A DNA stretch of 62,496 nt from Gammaproteobacteria bacterium AqS3. GTDB taxonomy: Bacteria; Pseudomonadota; Gammaproteobacteria; MEIF01; AqS3. Shown here one piece after another: positions 7,695-15,856 of this stretch. The number at the start of each line of letters is the position of its first letter. The stretch's first letter is position 1. The stretch is from positions 1 to 62,496 of the forward strand of contig MEIF01000007.1 in assembly GCA_001750645.1 (NCBI GenBank), in the 5' to 3' direction. The notes under the pieces are model-generated. The model did not search any database. It was not told the origin of the DNA and saw only the letters and a list, made by a program, of their open reading frames with translations. The position numbers were made by a program, and so were the translations under genes.

Positions 7695-9510
7695 CGAGCC
7701 GACCCCGGCGCCGCGCGTGGTCGGCATTGATCTGGGCACCACCTATTCGCTGGTCGCCCGCCCGCTGGGCGGCGGCGCTGCCGAAGTGATCCGCGGCGGA
7801 CCCCTCCCCGGCGGTCACCCCCGCCCCCGAACCGAATCCATCGCCAGCAGCGCGGAGCTGCTTCCCTCGAGCGCGTCGTGGGATGAAGCCGGCCGCATTC
7901 GCATCGGCGGCGAGGGCGCCGGCTTCATCCGCTCGGCCAAGCGCATGGTGGGGCTGGGGATGGACGAGCTGCCCGAGTCGCTCGTGCGCGAGTACGCCCT
8001 GAGCCCTGGGCCCCAGGACACGGTCCGCATTGACACCCCGTCGGGCGCCGTGTCGCCGGTGCAGGTTTCGGCCGAAATCCTGCGCGCCCTGGCCGAGCGC
8101 GCCGAAATTTCCCTGGGCGGCCCGCTGGATGGGGCCGTGATCACGGTGCCCGCCTTCTTCAACGACGCCCAGCGACAGGCCACGCGGGACGCCGCCCGGC
8201 TCGCCGGCATTCCCGTGCTGCGACTGCTCAACGAGCCGACCGCGGCGGCGCTGGCCTACGGGCTGGACAGCGGCGCCCAGACCGGGAGGGTGCTGGTCTA
8301 CGACCTCGGCGGGGGCACTTTTGACATCTCCATCCTGCAGCTCGCCGACGGGGTTTTCGAGGTGCTCTCGACCAGCGGTGACACGGCTCTGGGCGGCGAC
8401 GATTTTGACGCCCTGCTGGCCGTGCACATCGAGTCCCGGATCGGGCGCGATGCACCGGCGCACCTGCTCGGCACGCTGGGGCGGCGCGTCAAGGAGCAAC
8501 TCAGCGAGCGCGAGCGCACTTCGGTCAGCCTGTGCGGGTGGCAGGGCGAGATCACGCGCGCGGATTTCGAGGCGATGTCCGCCCCCCTGATTGAGCGCAC
8601 CCTGGACATCTGCCGGGACGCCCTGCGGCAGGCGGATTTGCAGGTCGGCGACATTGACCACGTCGTGCTGGTCGGCGGTTCAACGCGCATGCCCCTGATC
8701 AGCGAGCGCCTTGAGGCAATGTTTGAGCGGTGCGTTCACCGCGACATCGACCCCGACCGCGTCGTCGCCCTGGGGGCGGCCGTCCAAGCCGGCCTGCTCA
8801 GCGGCATTGACCAGTCCGAGGCGCTGCTCCTGGATGTCACCCCGCTGTCCCTCGGCGTCGAGACCGCCGGGGAGCTGGTCGATGTCATCATTCCCCGCAA
8901 CACGCCGATTCCGGTCAGCCAGCAGACCGAATTCACCACCGGGCGAGACGGCCAGACCGGGCTGATCGTGCACGTGGTCCAGGGCGAGAGCCCCCTGGTC
9001 CAGGAATGCCGCTCGCTGGCCCGGTTCACGCTCAGGGGGCTGCCCCCGCTTGCCGCCGGCGTGGCGCGCATCGCCATTCAGTTCAGCATTGACGCCGACG
9101 GCATTCTGCAGGTCGAAGCCGAGGAGCAGACCACCGGTGCGCGCACCGGCATTGAGGTCACGCCGGTGCACGGGCTGACCGAGGACGACATCCTCGAAAT
9201 GCTGCGCACCAGCGGGACCGACGAGCAGGAGCGGGAGGCGGCGCTGCGACGTGCGCGCAGCGATGCCGAACAGGTGCTGCACGCCCTGGGACGCGCTCTT
9301 GTGGAGGACGCCCGGCTGCTCATCGACGGCGAATCCGACCGCATTCAGACCGCATCGGAGAACCTCGCCAGGACCATCCAAGGCGACGACCCGGAGGCCA
9401 TCGCCGATGCCCTGCAGGCGCTGGAGCAGAGCGCCGAGCATTTTTCCCAGCGGCGCATGGACACCCGGATAAGCCAAGCGCTCGCCGGCGAGCACAAGGA
9501 CGCCCTCTGA
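7672..9510 (+). CDS. hscA: Hsp70-type chaperone HscA
   Basis: HscA is the specialised Hsp70 that promotes cluster release from IscU. Its 612 residues match the family. The nucleotide-binding domain shows VGIDLGTTYSLVA, VITVPAFFNDAQRQAT, NEPTAAALAYGLD and VYDLGGGTFDISIL; the substrate-binding part begins after DVTPLSLGVET near residue 385. The ATG at 7672 lies inside the end of hscB, and its stop forms TGATG with fdx. Confidence 0.95.
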   Translation: MSRLLQISEPTPAPRVVGIDLGTTYSLVARPLGGGAAEVIRGGPLPGGHPRPRTESIASSAELLPSSASWDEAGRIRIGGEGAGFIRSAKRMVGLGMDELPESLVREYALSPGPQDTVRIDTPSGAVSPVQVSAEILRALAERAEISLGGPLDGAVITVPAFFNDAQRQATRDAARLAGIPVLRLLNEPTAAALAYGLDSGAQTGRVLVYDLGGGTFDISILQLADGVFEVLSTSGDTALGGDDFDALLAVHIESRIGRDAPAHLLGTLGRRVKEQLSERERTSVSLCGWQGEITRADFEAMSAPLIERTLDICRDALRQADLQVGDIDHVVLVGGSTRMPLISERLEAMFERCVHRDIDPDRVVALGAAVQAGLLSGIDQSEALLLDVTPLSLGVETAGELVDVIIPRNTPIPVSQQTEFTTGRDGQTGLIVHVVQGESPLVQECRSLARFTLRGLPPLAAGVARIAIQFSIDADGILQVEAEEQTTGARTGIEVTPVHGLTEDDILEMLRTSGTDEQEREAALRRARSDAEQVLHALGRALVEDARLLIDGESDRIQTASENLARTIQGDDPEAIADALQALEQSAEHFSQRRMDTRISQALAGEHKDAL

Positions 9511-9848
9511 TGCCGAAGATCATTTTCCTGCCGCACGAAGTGCTCTGCCCCGAGGGGGTCGTGGCCGAGGCGGAGCCGGGCACCTCGGTGCTGGACGCCG
9601 CCCTTGAAGAGGGCATTGGCATCGAGCACGCCTGCGAGAAATCCTGTGCCTGCACCACCTGCCACCTGATCATTCGGGAGGGGTTTGACTCGCTGGGCGA
9701 GCCGGACGAGCTGGAGGAGGACCTGCTCGACAAGGCCTGGGGGCTGACGAGCGCTTCGAGGCTGAGCTGCCAGGCCATCCTCGGCGAAACCGACTTGGTG
9801 GTCGAAATCCCCAAGTACACTATCAACCAAGTCTCGGAGCGCTCCTGA
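9510..9848 (+). CDS. fdx: ISC-type [2Fe-2S] ferredoxin
   Basis: Fdx supplies electrons for cluster assembly on IscU. The 112-residue adrenodoxin-type protein has the four ligand cysteines in ACEKSCACTTCH and SRLSCQAI. ATG at 9510 shares bases with the hscA stop. The acidic segment LGEPDELEEDLLDKA is the usual partner-binding helix. Confidence 0.95.
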   Translation: MPKIIFLPHEVLCPEGVVAEAEPGTSVLDAALEEGIGIEHACEKSCACTTCHLIIREGFDSLGEPDELEEDLLDKAWGLTSASRLSCQAILGETDLVVEIPKYTINQVSERS

Positions 9849-9850
9849 AT

Positions 9851-10045
9851 ATGCGCTGGACCGATGTCAACGATATCGCCATCGCACTCTACGATGCCGA
9901 TCCGAGCTTTGACCCGCTGACCATCAGTTTTCCCGATCTGCGCCGACGGGTGCTGGCGCTGCCTGAATTCAAAGACGAGCCGGACGGCTGCGGCGAGCGC
10001 ATTCTCGAGGCCATTCAGATGGCCTGGCTTGAGGAATACCGCTAG
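9851..10045 (+). CDS. iscX: IscX (YfhJ) regulator of the ISC machinery
   Basis: IscX is a small acidic protein that binds IscS and iron and tunes cluster assembly. The 64-residue product starts MRWTDVNDIAIALYDADP and ends ILEAIQMAWLEEYR, both family hallmarks. It begins two bases after fdx and closes the standard isc gene set. Confidence 0.94.
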   Translation: MRWTDVNDIAIALYDADPSFDPLTISFPDLRRRVLALPEFKDEPDGCGERILEAIQMAWLEEYR

Positions 10046-10077
10046 ACTTCCGAACAACACCGGCAGAGCCAATGGGC

Positions 10078-10083
10078 TATCAT
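10078..10083 (+). promoter_or_regulatory. Possible -10 hexamer (TATCAT) after iscX
   Basis: TATCAT ends 32 nt before the TTG at 10116, matching the spacing seen elsewhere in the window. It could give the downstream genes a promoter separate from the isc operon. No -35 is visible. Confidence 0.3.
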
Positions 10084-10115
10084 TGACTTAAGCCTGTCAA
10101 GCTGGAAAACAGACC

Positions 10116-10835
10116 TTGAAAGGGCAATTCAGCCACCTCAATCTGAGCTACGTGGAAGCCGAGGACCGCATCCTGATGACGGTCGGAACCAGTGAAAACG
10201 AGGAAATTCGCTACTGGGTCACGCGGCTGTATACGCGCCACCTGTTCGGCATGCTCGAACGGCTGCTGAATGGCGACGGCAAGCGGCCCGAACACGAGCT
10301 GGCCCTTGAGCGCCAGCGCATCAGCCACGCACAGCAGCAGGCCCAGCAAAATCAGGAGGCCGAGCGCGCCCAGCAGCAGAAGCCCCAGGACGAGCCGAAC
10401 GCTGCCGAAAACCAACCCCCCGACTCATCCCCGCCAGACCCGAAACAGCCGGACGCCGCTGCCAGCGCCGCCGATCAGAGCAGTCCGGCCGATCAGGAGC
10501 CCGCACAGGAGCCCCCTCCCGAAAAAAAGCCGACCCTTGAAAAATCTTTTCCGGTCGGCCAGGAGCCGGCGCTGCTGGTCAAGCTGGTCATCCAGCCGCT
10601 CGAGTCCGCCGACAAGGACAGCGCAAAGACAATCCGCCCCCCCGACACCTACGTCCTGAAAATGCACCCGCCCGAGGGCGGCGTCGGCGTCGACCTGTGC
10701 ATTGATCGGAGCCTGATGTTCAATATATGCGAGCTGCTCTCCCAGATCGAAAAACAGCATGAGTGGAACCTCAACCTGCAGATCCCCGGCGCCAATGCCA
10801 GCACCAGGGTTGTGTCGTCGAATCAAATCAACTGA
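10116..10835 (+). CDS. Uncharacterised protein with Q/P/E-rich linker
   Basis: I cannot assign a function. The 239-residue protein has two ordered-looking ends: residues 1-60 (FSHLNLSYVEAEDRILMTV, YWVTRLYTRHLFGMLERLL) and about 150-239 (PALLVKLVIQPLES, VGVDLCIDRSLMFNICELLSQIEKQHEW). Between them lies a low-complexity tract rich in Gln, Pro, Glu and Ala. The end motifs resemble uncharacterised gammaproteobacterial proteins I recall, but I cannot name a family. There are no membrane segments or signal peptide, so it is probably cytoplasmic. The start is TTG at 10116. Its TGA is directly followed by the ogt ATG (TGATG), so it is co-transcribed with ogt and possibly with isc. Confidence 0.7.
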   Translation: MKGQFSHLNLSYVEAEDRILMTVGTSENEEIRYWVTRLYTRHLFGMLERLLNGDGKRPEHELALERQRISHAQQQAQQNQEAERAQQQKPQDEPNAAENQPPDSSPPDPKQPDAAASAADQSSPADQEPAQEPPPEKKPTLEKSFPVGQEPALLVKLVIQPLESADKDSAKTIRPPDTYVLKMHPPEGGVGVDLCIDRSLMFNICELLSQIEKQHEWNLNLQIPGANASTRVVSSNQIN

Positions 10836-11296
10836 TGGGCGCCGCTCCCTACTCGGCCAGCCTGGACAGCCCCGTCGGAAGGCTCTGGCTCAGCGGCAGC
10901 GATGCGGGCATCAGCGGCATCCGCTTCATCAGGGAAAACCCGCACACCCGATGCGAGGATTTCTTTCGCCCCGCCGTCGAGCAGCTGCAGGCCTACTTCG
11001 CCGGCGAGCTGCGCGACTTTGACCTGGATCTGGACCTCAGCGGAACCGAGTTCCAGCGCAGCGTCTGGAAGCGCCTGAGCGAGATCGACTACGGCGAGAT
11101 CGACCACTACGGTGCGATCGCCGAGGGCCTCGGGCGCAGACGGGCGGCGCGCGCCGTCGGAGCCGCCTGCGGCGCCAACCGCATCGCCATCGTCATTCCC
11201 TGCCACCGGGTTCTGGGCAGCAGCGGCCTGACCGGATACGCCGGGGGCTTGGCGGCAAAGCAATACCTGCTGCGGCTAGAAAATGAACACTGCTGA
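10835..11296 (+). CDS. ogt: Methylated-DNA--protein-cysteine methyltransferase
   Basis: This is a suicide repair enzyme that takes alkyl groups from O6-alkylguanine onto a cysteine. The 153-residue protein has the short N-terminal ribonuclease-H-like domain and the C-terminal active-site domain with IVIPCHRVLGSSGLTGYAGG, where the Cys of PCHR is the acceptor and the following segment is the typical YAGG turn. Length fits Ogt rather than Ada. It overlaps both neighbours: TGATG with the upstream gene and 14 nt with bolA. Confidence 0.93.
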   Translation: MGAAPYSASLDSPVGRLWLSGSDAGISGIRFIRENPHTRCEDFFRPAVEQLQAYFAGELRDFDLDLDLSGTEFQRSVWKRLSEIDYGEIDHYGAIAEGLGRRRAARAVGAACGANRIAIVIPCHRVLGSSGLTGYAGGLAAKQYLLRLENEHC

Positions 11297-11582
11297 GCGC
11301 ATCGCCGAGACGCTGCGGGCCTCCAGTCTGGCTCCGACACACCTGCAGGTGTTCGACGACAGCCACCTGCACGCCGGCGGGAGCGAGTCGCATTTTCGGG
11401 TGCTGACCGTCAGCGAGCGCTTCACCGGCATCACCCGGGTGATGCGCCACCGCCAGGTTCACTCGATTCTGTCCGAGGAGATCAAGCAGATCCACGCCCT
11501 GTCGCTGCAGCTCTACACGCCCGAGGAATGGCGCACCCGGGATGAGCGCATCGAGGGCGCCACACCGTGTGCGAAGCGCTGA
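11283..11582 (+). CDS. bolA: BolA family protein
   Basis: BolA proteins partner with monothiol glutaredoxins in Fe-S trafficking and act in stress and morphology control. The 99-residue product has the class II KH-like fold signature: VFDDSHLHAGGSESHFRVLTVS with the conserved His, then the segment around RHRQVHSILSEEIKQIHALSLQLYTPEEW. Its location just downstream of isc genes fits an iron-sulfur link, but that is inference. Confidence 0.92.
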   Translation: MNTAERIAETLRASSLAPTHLQVFDDSHLHAGGSESHFRVLTVSERFTGITRVMRHRQVHSILSEEIKQIHALSLQLYTPEEWRTRDERIEGATPCAKR

Positions 11583-11583
11583 G

Positions 11584-12213
11584 ATGCGGCTGATCTACTT
11601 CACCGATCCGATGTGCTCCTGGTGCTGGGGCTTCTCCCCCGTGCTGCAGCGGCTCATCGCCGAGACCGACCCCCGCCCCGACGTCCACGTCGTCGCAGGC
11701 GGCCTGTACCCCAACCAGAACGCCCCAGTCAGCCCCGAGCGGCGCGCGGCAATGCCCGAGCTCTGGGGGCGCGTCGCAGAGGTCACGGGGCAGACATTCA
11801 ACCCGCCGAAGTGGGCCGATGACTTCTGCTACAACACCGAGCCGGCGTGCCGGGCGCTGGTGTGCGCCAGAGAAATCGCCCCGGACGATTCCCTGGAGTT
11901 TCTGGAGGCGCTGCACCGCGCCTTCTACGTCGAGGGGCGCGACATCACCCAGGCTGACGAGCTGCATCAGTGCTATCGGACATTTCGCCCTGACCAAGCC
12001 GGCGATTTTGAGAGCCTGTTCGAGAGCAAATTCATCCGCCGGCAGACTTGGACCGACTTCGAATACACCAGAGAAGTGCTGGGGGTCGCCTCCTTCCCGA
12101 CCCTGGTCGGAGAGCTGGGCGGGCGGCTGCACAAATTGTCGCCCGGCTACAACGACTTTGAAGACGTCAAAAGCCTGCTCGACATCGCGCGCGAACGCGC
12201 CCGACAAGCTTAA
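11584..12213 (+). CDS. DsbA-family thiol oxidoreductase
   Basis: A thioredoxin-fold protein of 209 residues that starts directly with the first strand and the redox motif in RLIYFTDPMCSWCWGFSP (CxxC as CSWC). The helical insertion and the cis-proline loop (VASFPTLVGELGG) are those of the FrnE-like/ClpXP-adaptor branch of the DsbA family. No signal peptide is present, so it acts in the cytoplasm. The start at 11584 follows the bolA TGA by one base. Substrate unknown. Confidence 0.85.
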   Translation: MRLIYFTDPMCSWCWGFSPVLQRLIAETDPRPDVHVVAGGLYPNQNAPVSPERRAAMPELWGRVAEVTGQTFNPPKWADDFCYNTEPACRALVCAREIAPDDSLEFLEALHRAFYVEGRDITQADELHQCYRTFRPDQAGDFESLFESKFIRRQTWTDFEYTREVLGVASFPTLVGELGGRLHKLSPGYNDFEDVKSLLDIARERARQA

Positions 12214-12225
12214 GCAGGGGGCACG

Positions 12226-13965
12226 GTGACCGATTCTCCCTCCCGGCGGGGGCTGCTTTGGCCCCACCTGCTGCGCTACCGGCTGCGGCTGGCGCTGGCT
12301 GCCGGGGCGCTGCTGATCGCCGCGGGACTGACGCTGTCGCTGGGACAGATGATCGGCAGCACGGTTGACGCCTACGGCAGCGAGGACTTCAGCCTGCGGG
12401 GCATTTACGCCATTGCAGTGGGACTGGGGTTTTTCAGCGCGCTGCGCTTCTACCACGTCAGCTGGCTGGGCGAGCGCGTCTGCGCCGACCTGCGATGCAC
12501 CATCAGCAGCAATCTGATCGGGCTGGACCCGCCCTTCTACGACGAAAACCGCCCCAGTGAAATCCAGAACCGGCTGACCAACGACCTGACCCTGCTGCAG
12601 ACCCTCATCGGCTCCTCGCTCTCGATCGCCCTGCGCAACAGCCTCACCGCTGCCGGCTCTCTGGGCATGCTGCTGTATCTGGAGCCGGGCACCACGCTGT
12701 TCGCGCTGCTGGCCGGGGCCGGGGTGCTGCTGCCGGTGCTGCTGATGGCGAGGCGCATCCGCCGGCTCTCGCGCATCAGCCAGGACAACACCGCCTCAAT
12801 GGGCAGCGCGCTGGCCGAGGTGCTGCACCACATCAAGATGGTGCACTCCCTCAACGCCCAGGCCTGGCATGCCCGCTCGCTGGCAGAGGCCGCTCTGAGG
12901 GTGTTTTCGGTCTCGGTGCAGCGCATCCGCTGGCGCGCACTGGTGACCTTTCTCGCCCCCCTGCTGGTGTTCGCCGCGCTGCTGGGCATCGCCGGCACCG
13001 TGGGCGACTCCGCCACCGAGGTCAGCGCCGCCGGCTCCGGAGAACAGGCGGCATCTTCCGGAGCGCAGGCATCCTTCTGGTTCTACCTGATCCTGCTGGC
13101 GCTCTCAAGCGCCTCGCTGAGCGAAGTCTGGGGGGATGTTCAGCGCGCACTCGGAGCCGGCGAGCGTCTCGGCGAGCTGCTCGGCGAGCGCAGCCGCATC
13201 CGCTGGGCCGAAACCGACGCCGAGCTGAGCGACGGGCCTCTCTCGCTGCACTTTGAATCGGTCAGCTACGCCTATCCCACGCGCCCGGACATTCAGGTGC
13301 TCGACGACTTTTCGGTCGAGTTTGAGGCCGGCGTGCGCCACGCCCTGGTCGGGCGCAGCGGGGCGGGCAAGTCCACCCTGCTGGAGCTTGCCCTGCGCTT
13401 TGACGATATCGGGTGCGGGTGCATCCGCCTCGGCGGGCGCCCGCTTGGGGACATCACCGCAGAGCAGCTGCGCAGGGCGGTCGCCTGGGTGCCGCAGAAC
13501 CCGCCGGTATTCCACGCCAGCATCGCCGAGAACATTGCCTGTGCGCACCGGCAGGCCGGACGCGATGAAATCGAGCACGCCGCAGAGCGCGTCGGCCTCG
13601 GCAGCTTCATCAGCGGCCTCAAAGACGGCTATGAAACCCTGCTGGGCGAGCACGGCATCGGGCTCTCGGGCGGGCAGCGCCAGCGCCTGGCGCTGGCCCG
13701 GCTGTGGCTGCGGCGACCTCAGGTTCTGCTGCTCGATGAACCGACGAGCGCGCTCGACGCCGCCTCAGAGCAGGTGCTGATCGAAAACCTGGAGGCGCTG
13801 GCCAACTCGTGCACGCTGATTCTGGTCACACACCGGGAGGTGCTGCTCTCCTCCGTTGAGCGCGTGATCTGGATGGAGCACGGCTCCCTGCGCGCCGTCG
13901 GCCGCCACGCCGAACTGCTGGAACAGCACGCCGAGTATGCGCACCTCTGGCGCGGCAAGATCTGA
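12226..13965 (+). CDS. ABC exporter, fused membrane and ATPase domains
   Basis: A type IV ABC half-transporter of the MsbA/LmrA-like group, 579 residues. Six membrane helices span roughly residues 15-310; the coupling region RLTNDLTLLQTLIGSSL is typical. The ATPase domain has Walker A GRSGAGKSTLLE, Q-loop VPQNPPVFHASIAENI, signature LSGGQRQRLALARL, Walker B VLLLDEPTSALD and the switch His in LVTHRE. Unlike the FtsE above, all motifs are intact. It probably works as a homodimer exporting a lipid, peptide or drug; MsbA itself cannot be claimed. GTG start at 12226 with AGGGGGC just upstream. Confidence 0.85.
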   Translation: MTDSPSRRGLLWPHLLRYRLRLALAAGALLIAAGLTLSLGQMIGSTVDAYGSEDFSLRGIYAIAVGLGFFSALRFYHVSWLGERVCADLRCTISSNLIGLDPPFYDENRPSEIQNRLTNDLTLLQTLIGSSLSIALRNSLTAAGSLGMLLYLEPGTTLFALLAGAGVLLPVLLMARRIRRLSRISQDNTASMGSALAEVLHHIKMVHSLNAQAWHARSLAEAALRVFSVSVQRIRWRALVTFLAPLLVFAALLGIAGTVGDSATEVSAAGSGEQAASSGAQASFWFYLILLALSSASLSEVWGDVQRALGAGERLGELLGERSRIRWAETDAELSDGPLSLHFESVSYAYPTRPDIQVLDDFSVEFEAGVRHALVGRSGAGKSTLLELALRFDDIGCGCIRLGGRPLGDITAEQLRRAVAWVPQNPPVFHASIAENIACAHRQAGRDEIEHAAERVGLGSFISGLKDGYETLLGEHGIGLSGGQRQRLALARLWLRRPQVLLLDEPTSALDAASEQVLIENLEALANSCTLILVTHREVLLSSVERVIWMEHGSLRAVGRHAELLEQHAEYAHLWRGKI

Positions 13966-13972
13966 ACAGAAA

Positions 13973-14030
13973 CGGCACCGGCCAGGTGCCGCCCCGACCG
14001 CCTGAACTCAGGCCGCCCCCGAGTTCAGGC
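13973..14030. terminator. Two hairpins between convergent ABC exporter and dat genes
   Basis: The first hairpin has a 7-bp stem (CGGCACC/GGTGCCG, 13973-13991, loop 5). The second has a perfect 10-bp stem (GCCTGAACTC/GAGTTCAGGC, 14000-14030, loop 11) and overlaps the dat stop codon. Neither is followed by a good U-tract, so they may be bidirectional terminators or transcript-end stabilisers. Confidence 0.45.
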
Positions 14031-14861
14031 CTGACTGTCTGTGCGGTAGCGCCGCAGCAGATCCTCGCGCGCCCGACGGCAGAGGGCGCCCTCGGCGCCG
14101 TCGCCGACAGGCGTCCCGTCCAGGTGCGTCACGGCGCTGATCGCGCGCAGCGAGCTGGTCAGCCAGATCTCATCGGCCCGACCCAGCTCGTCGACTGAAA
14201 TATCGCGCTCGGTCACCGGCCAGCCCGAACAGGCGCCGACCTGAATGGCCAGCGCGCGGGTGATCCCGTGCAGGATGCGCTGATCGGCCTTGGGGGTGTG
14301 CACCGCCCCGTCCAGCACCACAAACACGTTGCTGGTGCTCGACTCGGTGACCCAGCCGTCTCTCTGCAGGACAACCTCCTCGCCATCGGCGGCGAGCAGC
14401 CCGAGCAGATTGCCGATGAGCCCCGTGGTCTTGAGATCGCAGCGTCCCCAGCGCTGGTCCTCGATCAAGCGCGCCCGCACACCGCCCGAGGGGGGCAGCG
14501 AGGCCAGCGCAAAGCCCAGACGGGTCGGAGTCAGGTCGTCTGAGGCCGGGCGCAGGGCGCGCGCCGGCTCAACCCCCCTGCTGTGCTGGTAGTAAATCCC
14601 GCCGCAGCCGGGGTTGCCGTCGGCCAGGCGGTGCATGATTTCAGACCAGTCCCGCAAATCGGGCAGGTGCTCGGGCGGCATTTTCAGAGCCCCCGCAGTG
14701 CGCATCAGGCGGGCGTGGTGATCCGCCAGAGCAATCAGCCGACCCTCAAACACCGGAACGACTTCATAGACGGCATCGGCAAACAGCACCCCCCGATCCA
14801 GCACCGGAATGTTCATTTCATTCAGGGGGGCGTATTCGCCGTTGAGATAACCGGTCTGCAC
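14025..14861 (-). CDS. dat: D-amino acid aminotransferase (class IV)
   Basis: A fold-type IV PLP aminotransferase of 278 residues. The N-terminus YLNGEYAPLNEMNIPVLDRG followed by LFADAVYEVVPVFEGRL is typical of D-alanine transaminase, with the PLP lysine in RCDLKTTGLIGNLL and the conserved ESSTSNVF loop. Such an enzyme would make D-glutamate or D-alanine for peptidoglycan, which fits its place as the last gene of the mrdA-rodA-mltB operon. An aminodeoxychorismate lyase or branched-chain transaminase is less likely. Confidence 0.82.
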   Translation of the reverse strand: MQTGYLNGEYAPLNEMNIPVLDRGVLFADAVYEVVPVFEGRLIALADHHARLMRTAGALKMPPEHLPDLRDWSEIMHRLADGNPGCGGIYYQHSRGVEPARALRPASDDLTPTRLGFALASLPPSGGVRARLIEDQRWGRCDLKTTGLIGNLLGLLAADGEEVVLQRDGWVTESSTSNVFVVLDGAVHTPKADQRILHGITRALAIQVGACSGWPVTERDISVDELGRADEIWLTSSLRAISAVTHLDGTPVGDGAEGALCRRAREDLLRRYRTDSQA

Positions 14862-14863
14862 GG

Positions 14864-15811
14864 CTAGCGCTCCATGACCGCGCGCCCCAGCTGGTACACC
14901 GCCAGTGCGTACATCTGGCTGCGGTTGTAGCGCGTGATGACCCAGAAATTGTGCAGCCCGATCCAGTATTCGCCCGGGGGCGCCTCGTTGAGCGAAAGCG
15001 CCCTGGCGCCCTGCTCATCCTCGAGCGCCTCAACGGGCTTGAGTCCCTGCCTGCCGAGCCCCCGACCCTCGAGAATTTCAATGACCTCGCCCGGCCGCTC
15101 GGGTTCGGCGCGCACGACGATCACCCCGCCCCGCTTCCAGCCGTTCTCGCTCAGATAATTGGCAATGCTGCCGATGGCGTCGGTGGGCGAGCGCACCAGG
15201 TCCCGGTCGCCGTCACCGTCAAAATCGACGGCATAGGAGCGAAAGCTGCTCGGGATGAACTGTCCGAGACCGAAGGCCCCGGCGTATGAGCCTTTCAGGG
15301 AGCGCACGTCGATGTTCTCCTCGCGCGCCATGATCAAAAACGCCTCGAGCTCACCCCGGAAAAATTTGGCGCGCCGCGGATAGTCAAACCCCAGCGTCGC
15401 CAGTGCGTCCAGAACCGGATAGCGGCCGAGAATTTTTCCGTAGCGCGTCTCAACCCCGAGGATGCCCAAAATAACCAGACGCGGAACGCCGTAGCGCTCC
15501 TCGGCGCGCTTGAGCGCCTTGCGGTGCTTGCGGGCAAATTCGCCCCCCCGCCGGATGGTTTCATCGGTGAGAAATATGCCGCGATACTCATCCCAGCTGA
15601 GCGTCCGCTCAGCCGGCCTGGCGATCAGCCGCAGCACATCTGCATTGGACCGGGCGCGCACGAGCGCTGCGCGGGTCTGTTCCGGCTCAAAGCCGTGCTG
15701 CGTCATCCGCTCGATGAACGCCGGGGCATCTTCGTGGGTCGAGTAGTCGGCAAATGCCGGGATCGCTGCCAGCATCAGCGCCGCGCAATACCGGAGGGCG
15801 GTTTTCAGCAA
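14864..15811 (-). CDS. mltB: Lytic murein transglycosylase B, copy 1
   Basis: A periplasmic GH103 transglycosylase that cleaves glycan strands to 1,6-anhydro-muropeptides. The catalytic Glu is in ILGILGVETRYGK, and the family core GAFGLGQFIPSSFRSYAVDFDGD is present. A Sec signal peptide ends near AIPAFA; no lipobox cysteine is visible, so it appears soluble in the periplasm. The C-terminal extension includes YWIGLHNFWVITRYN. It lies in tandem with a paralogue immediately upstream in the operon. Confidence 0.92.
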   Translation of the reverse strand: MLKTALRYCAALMLAAIPAFADYSTHEDAPAFIERMTQHGFEPEQTRAALVRARSNADVLRLIARPAERTLSWDEYRGIFLTDETIRRGGEFARKHRKALKRAEERYGVPRLVILGILGVETRYGKILGRYPVLDALATLGFDYPRRAKFFRGELEAFLIMAREENIDVRSLKGSYAGAFGLGQFIPSSFRSYAVDFDGDGDRDLVRSPTDAIGSIANYLSENGWKRGGVIVVRAEPERPGEVIEILEGRGLGRQGLKPVEALEDEQGARALSLNEAPPGEYWIGLHNFWVITRYNRSQMYALAVYQLGRAVMER

Positions 15812-15856
15812 GGCGACATCAAATGGGGCAGAGAGATGATTCTCAGCAGACCCGCC

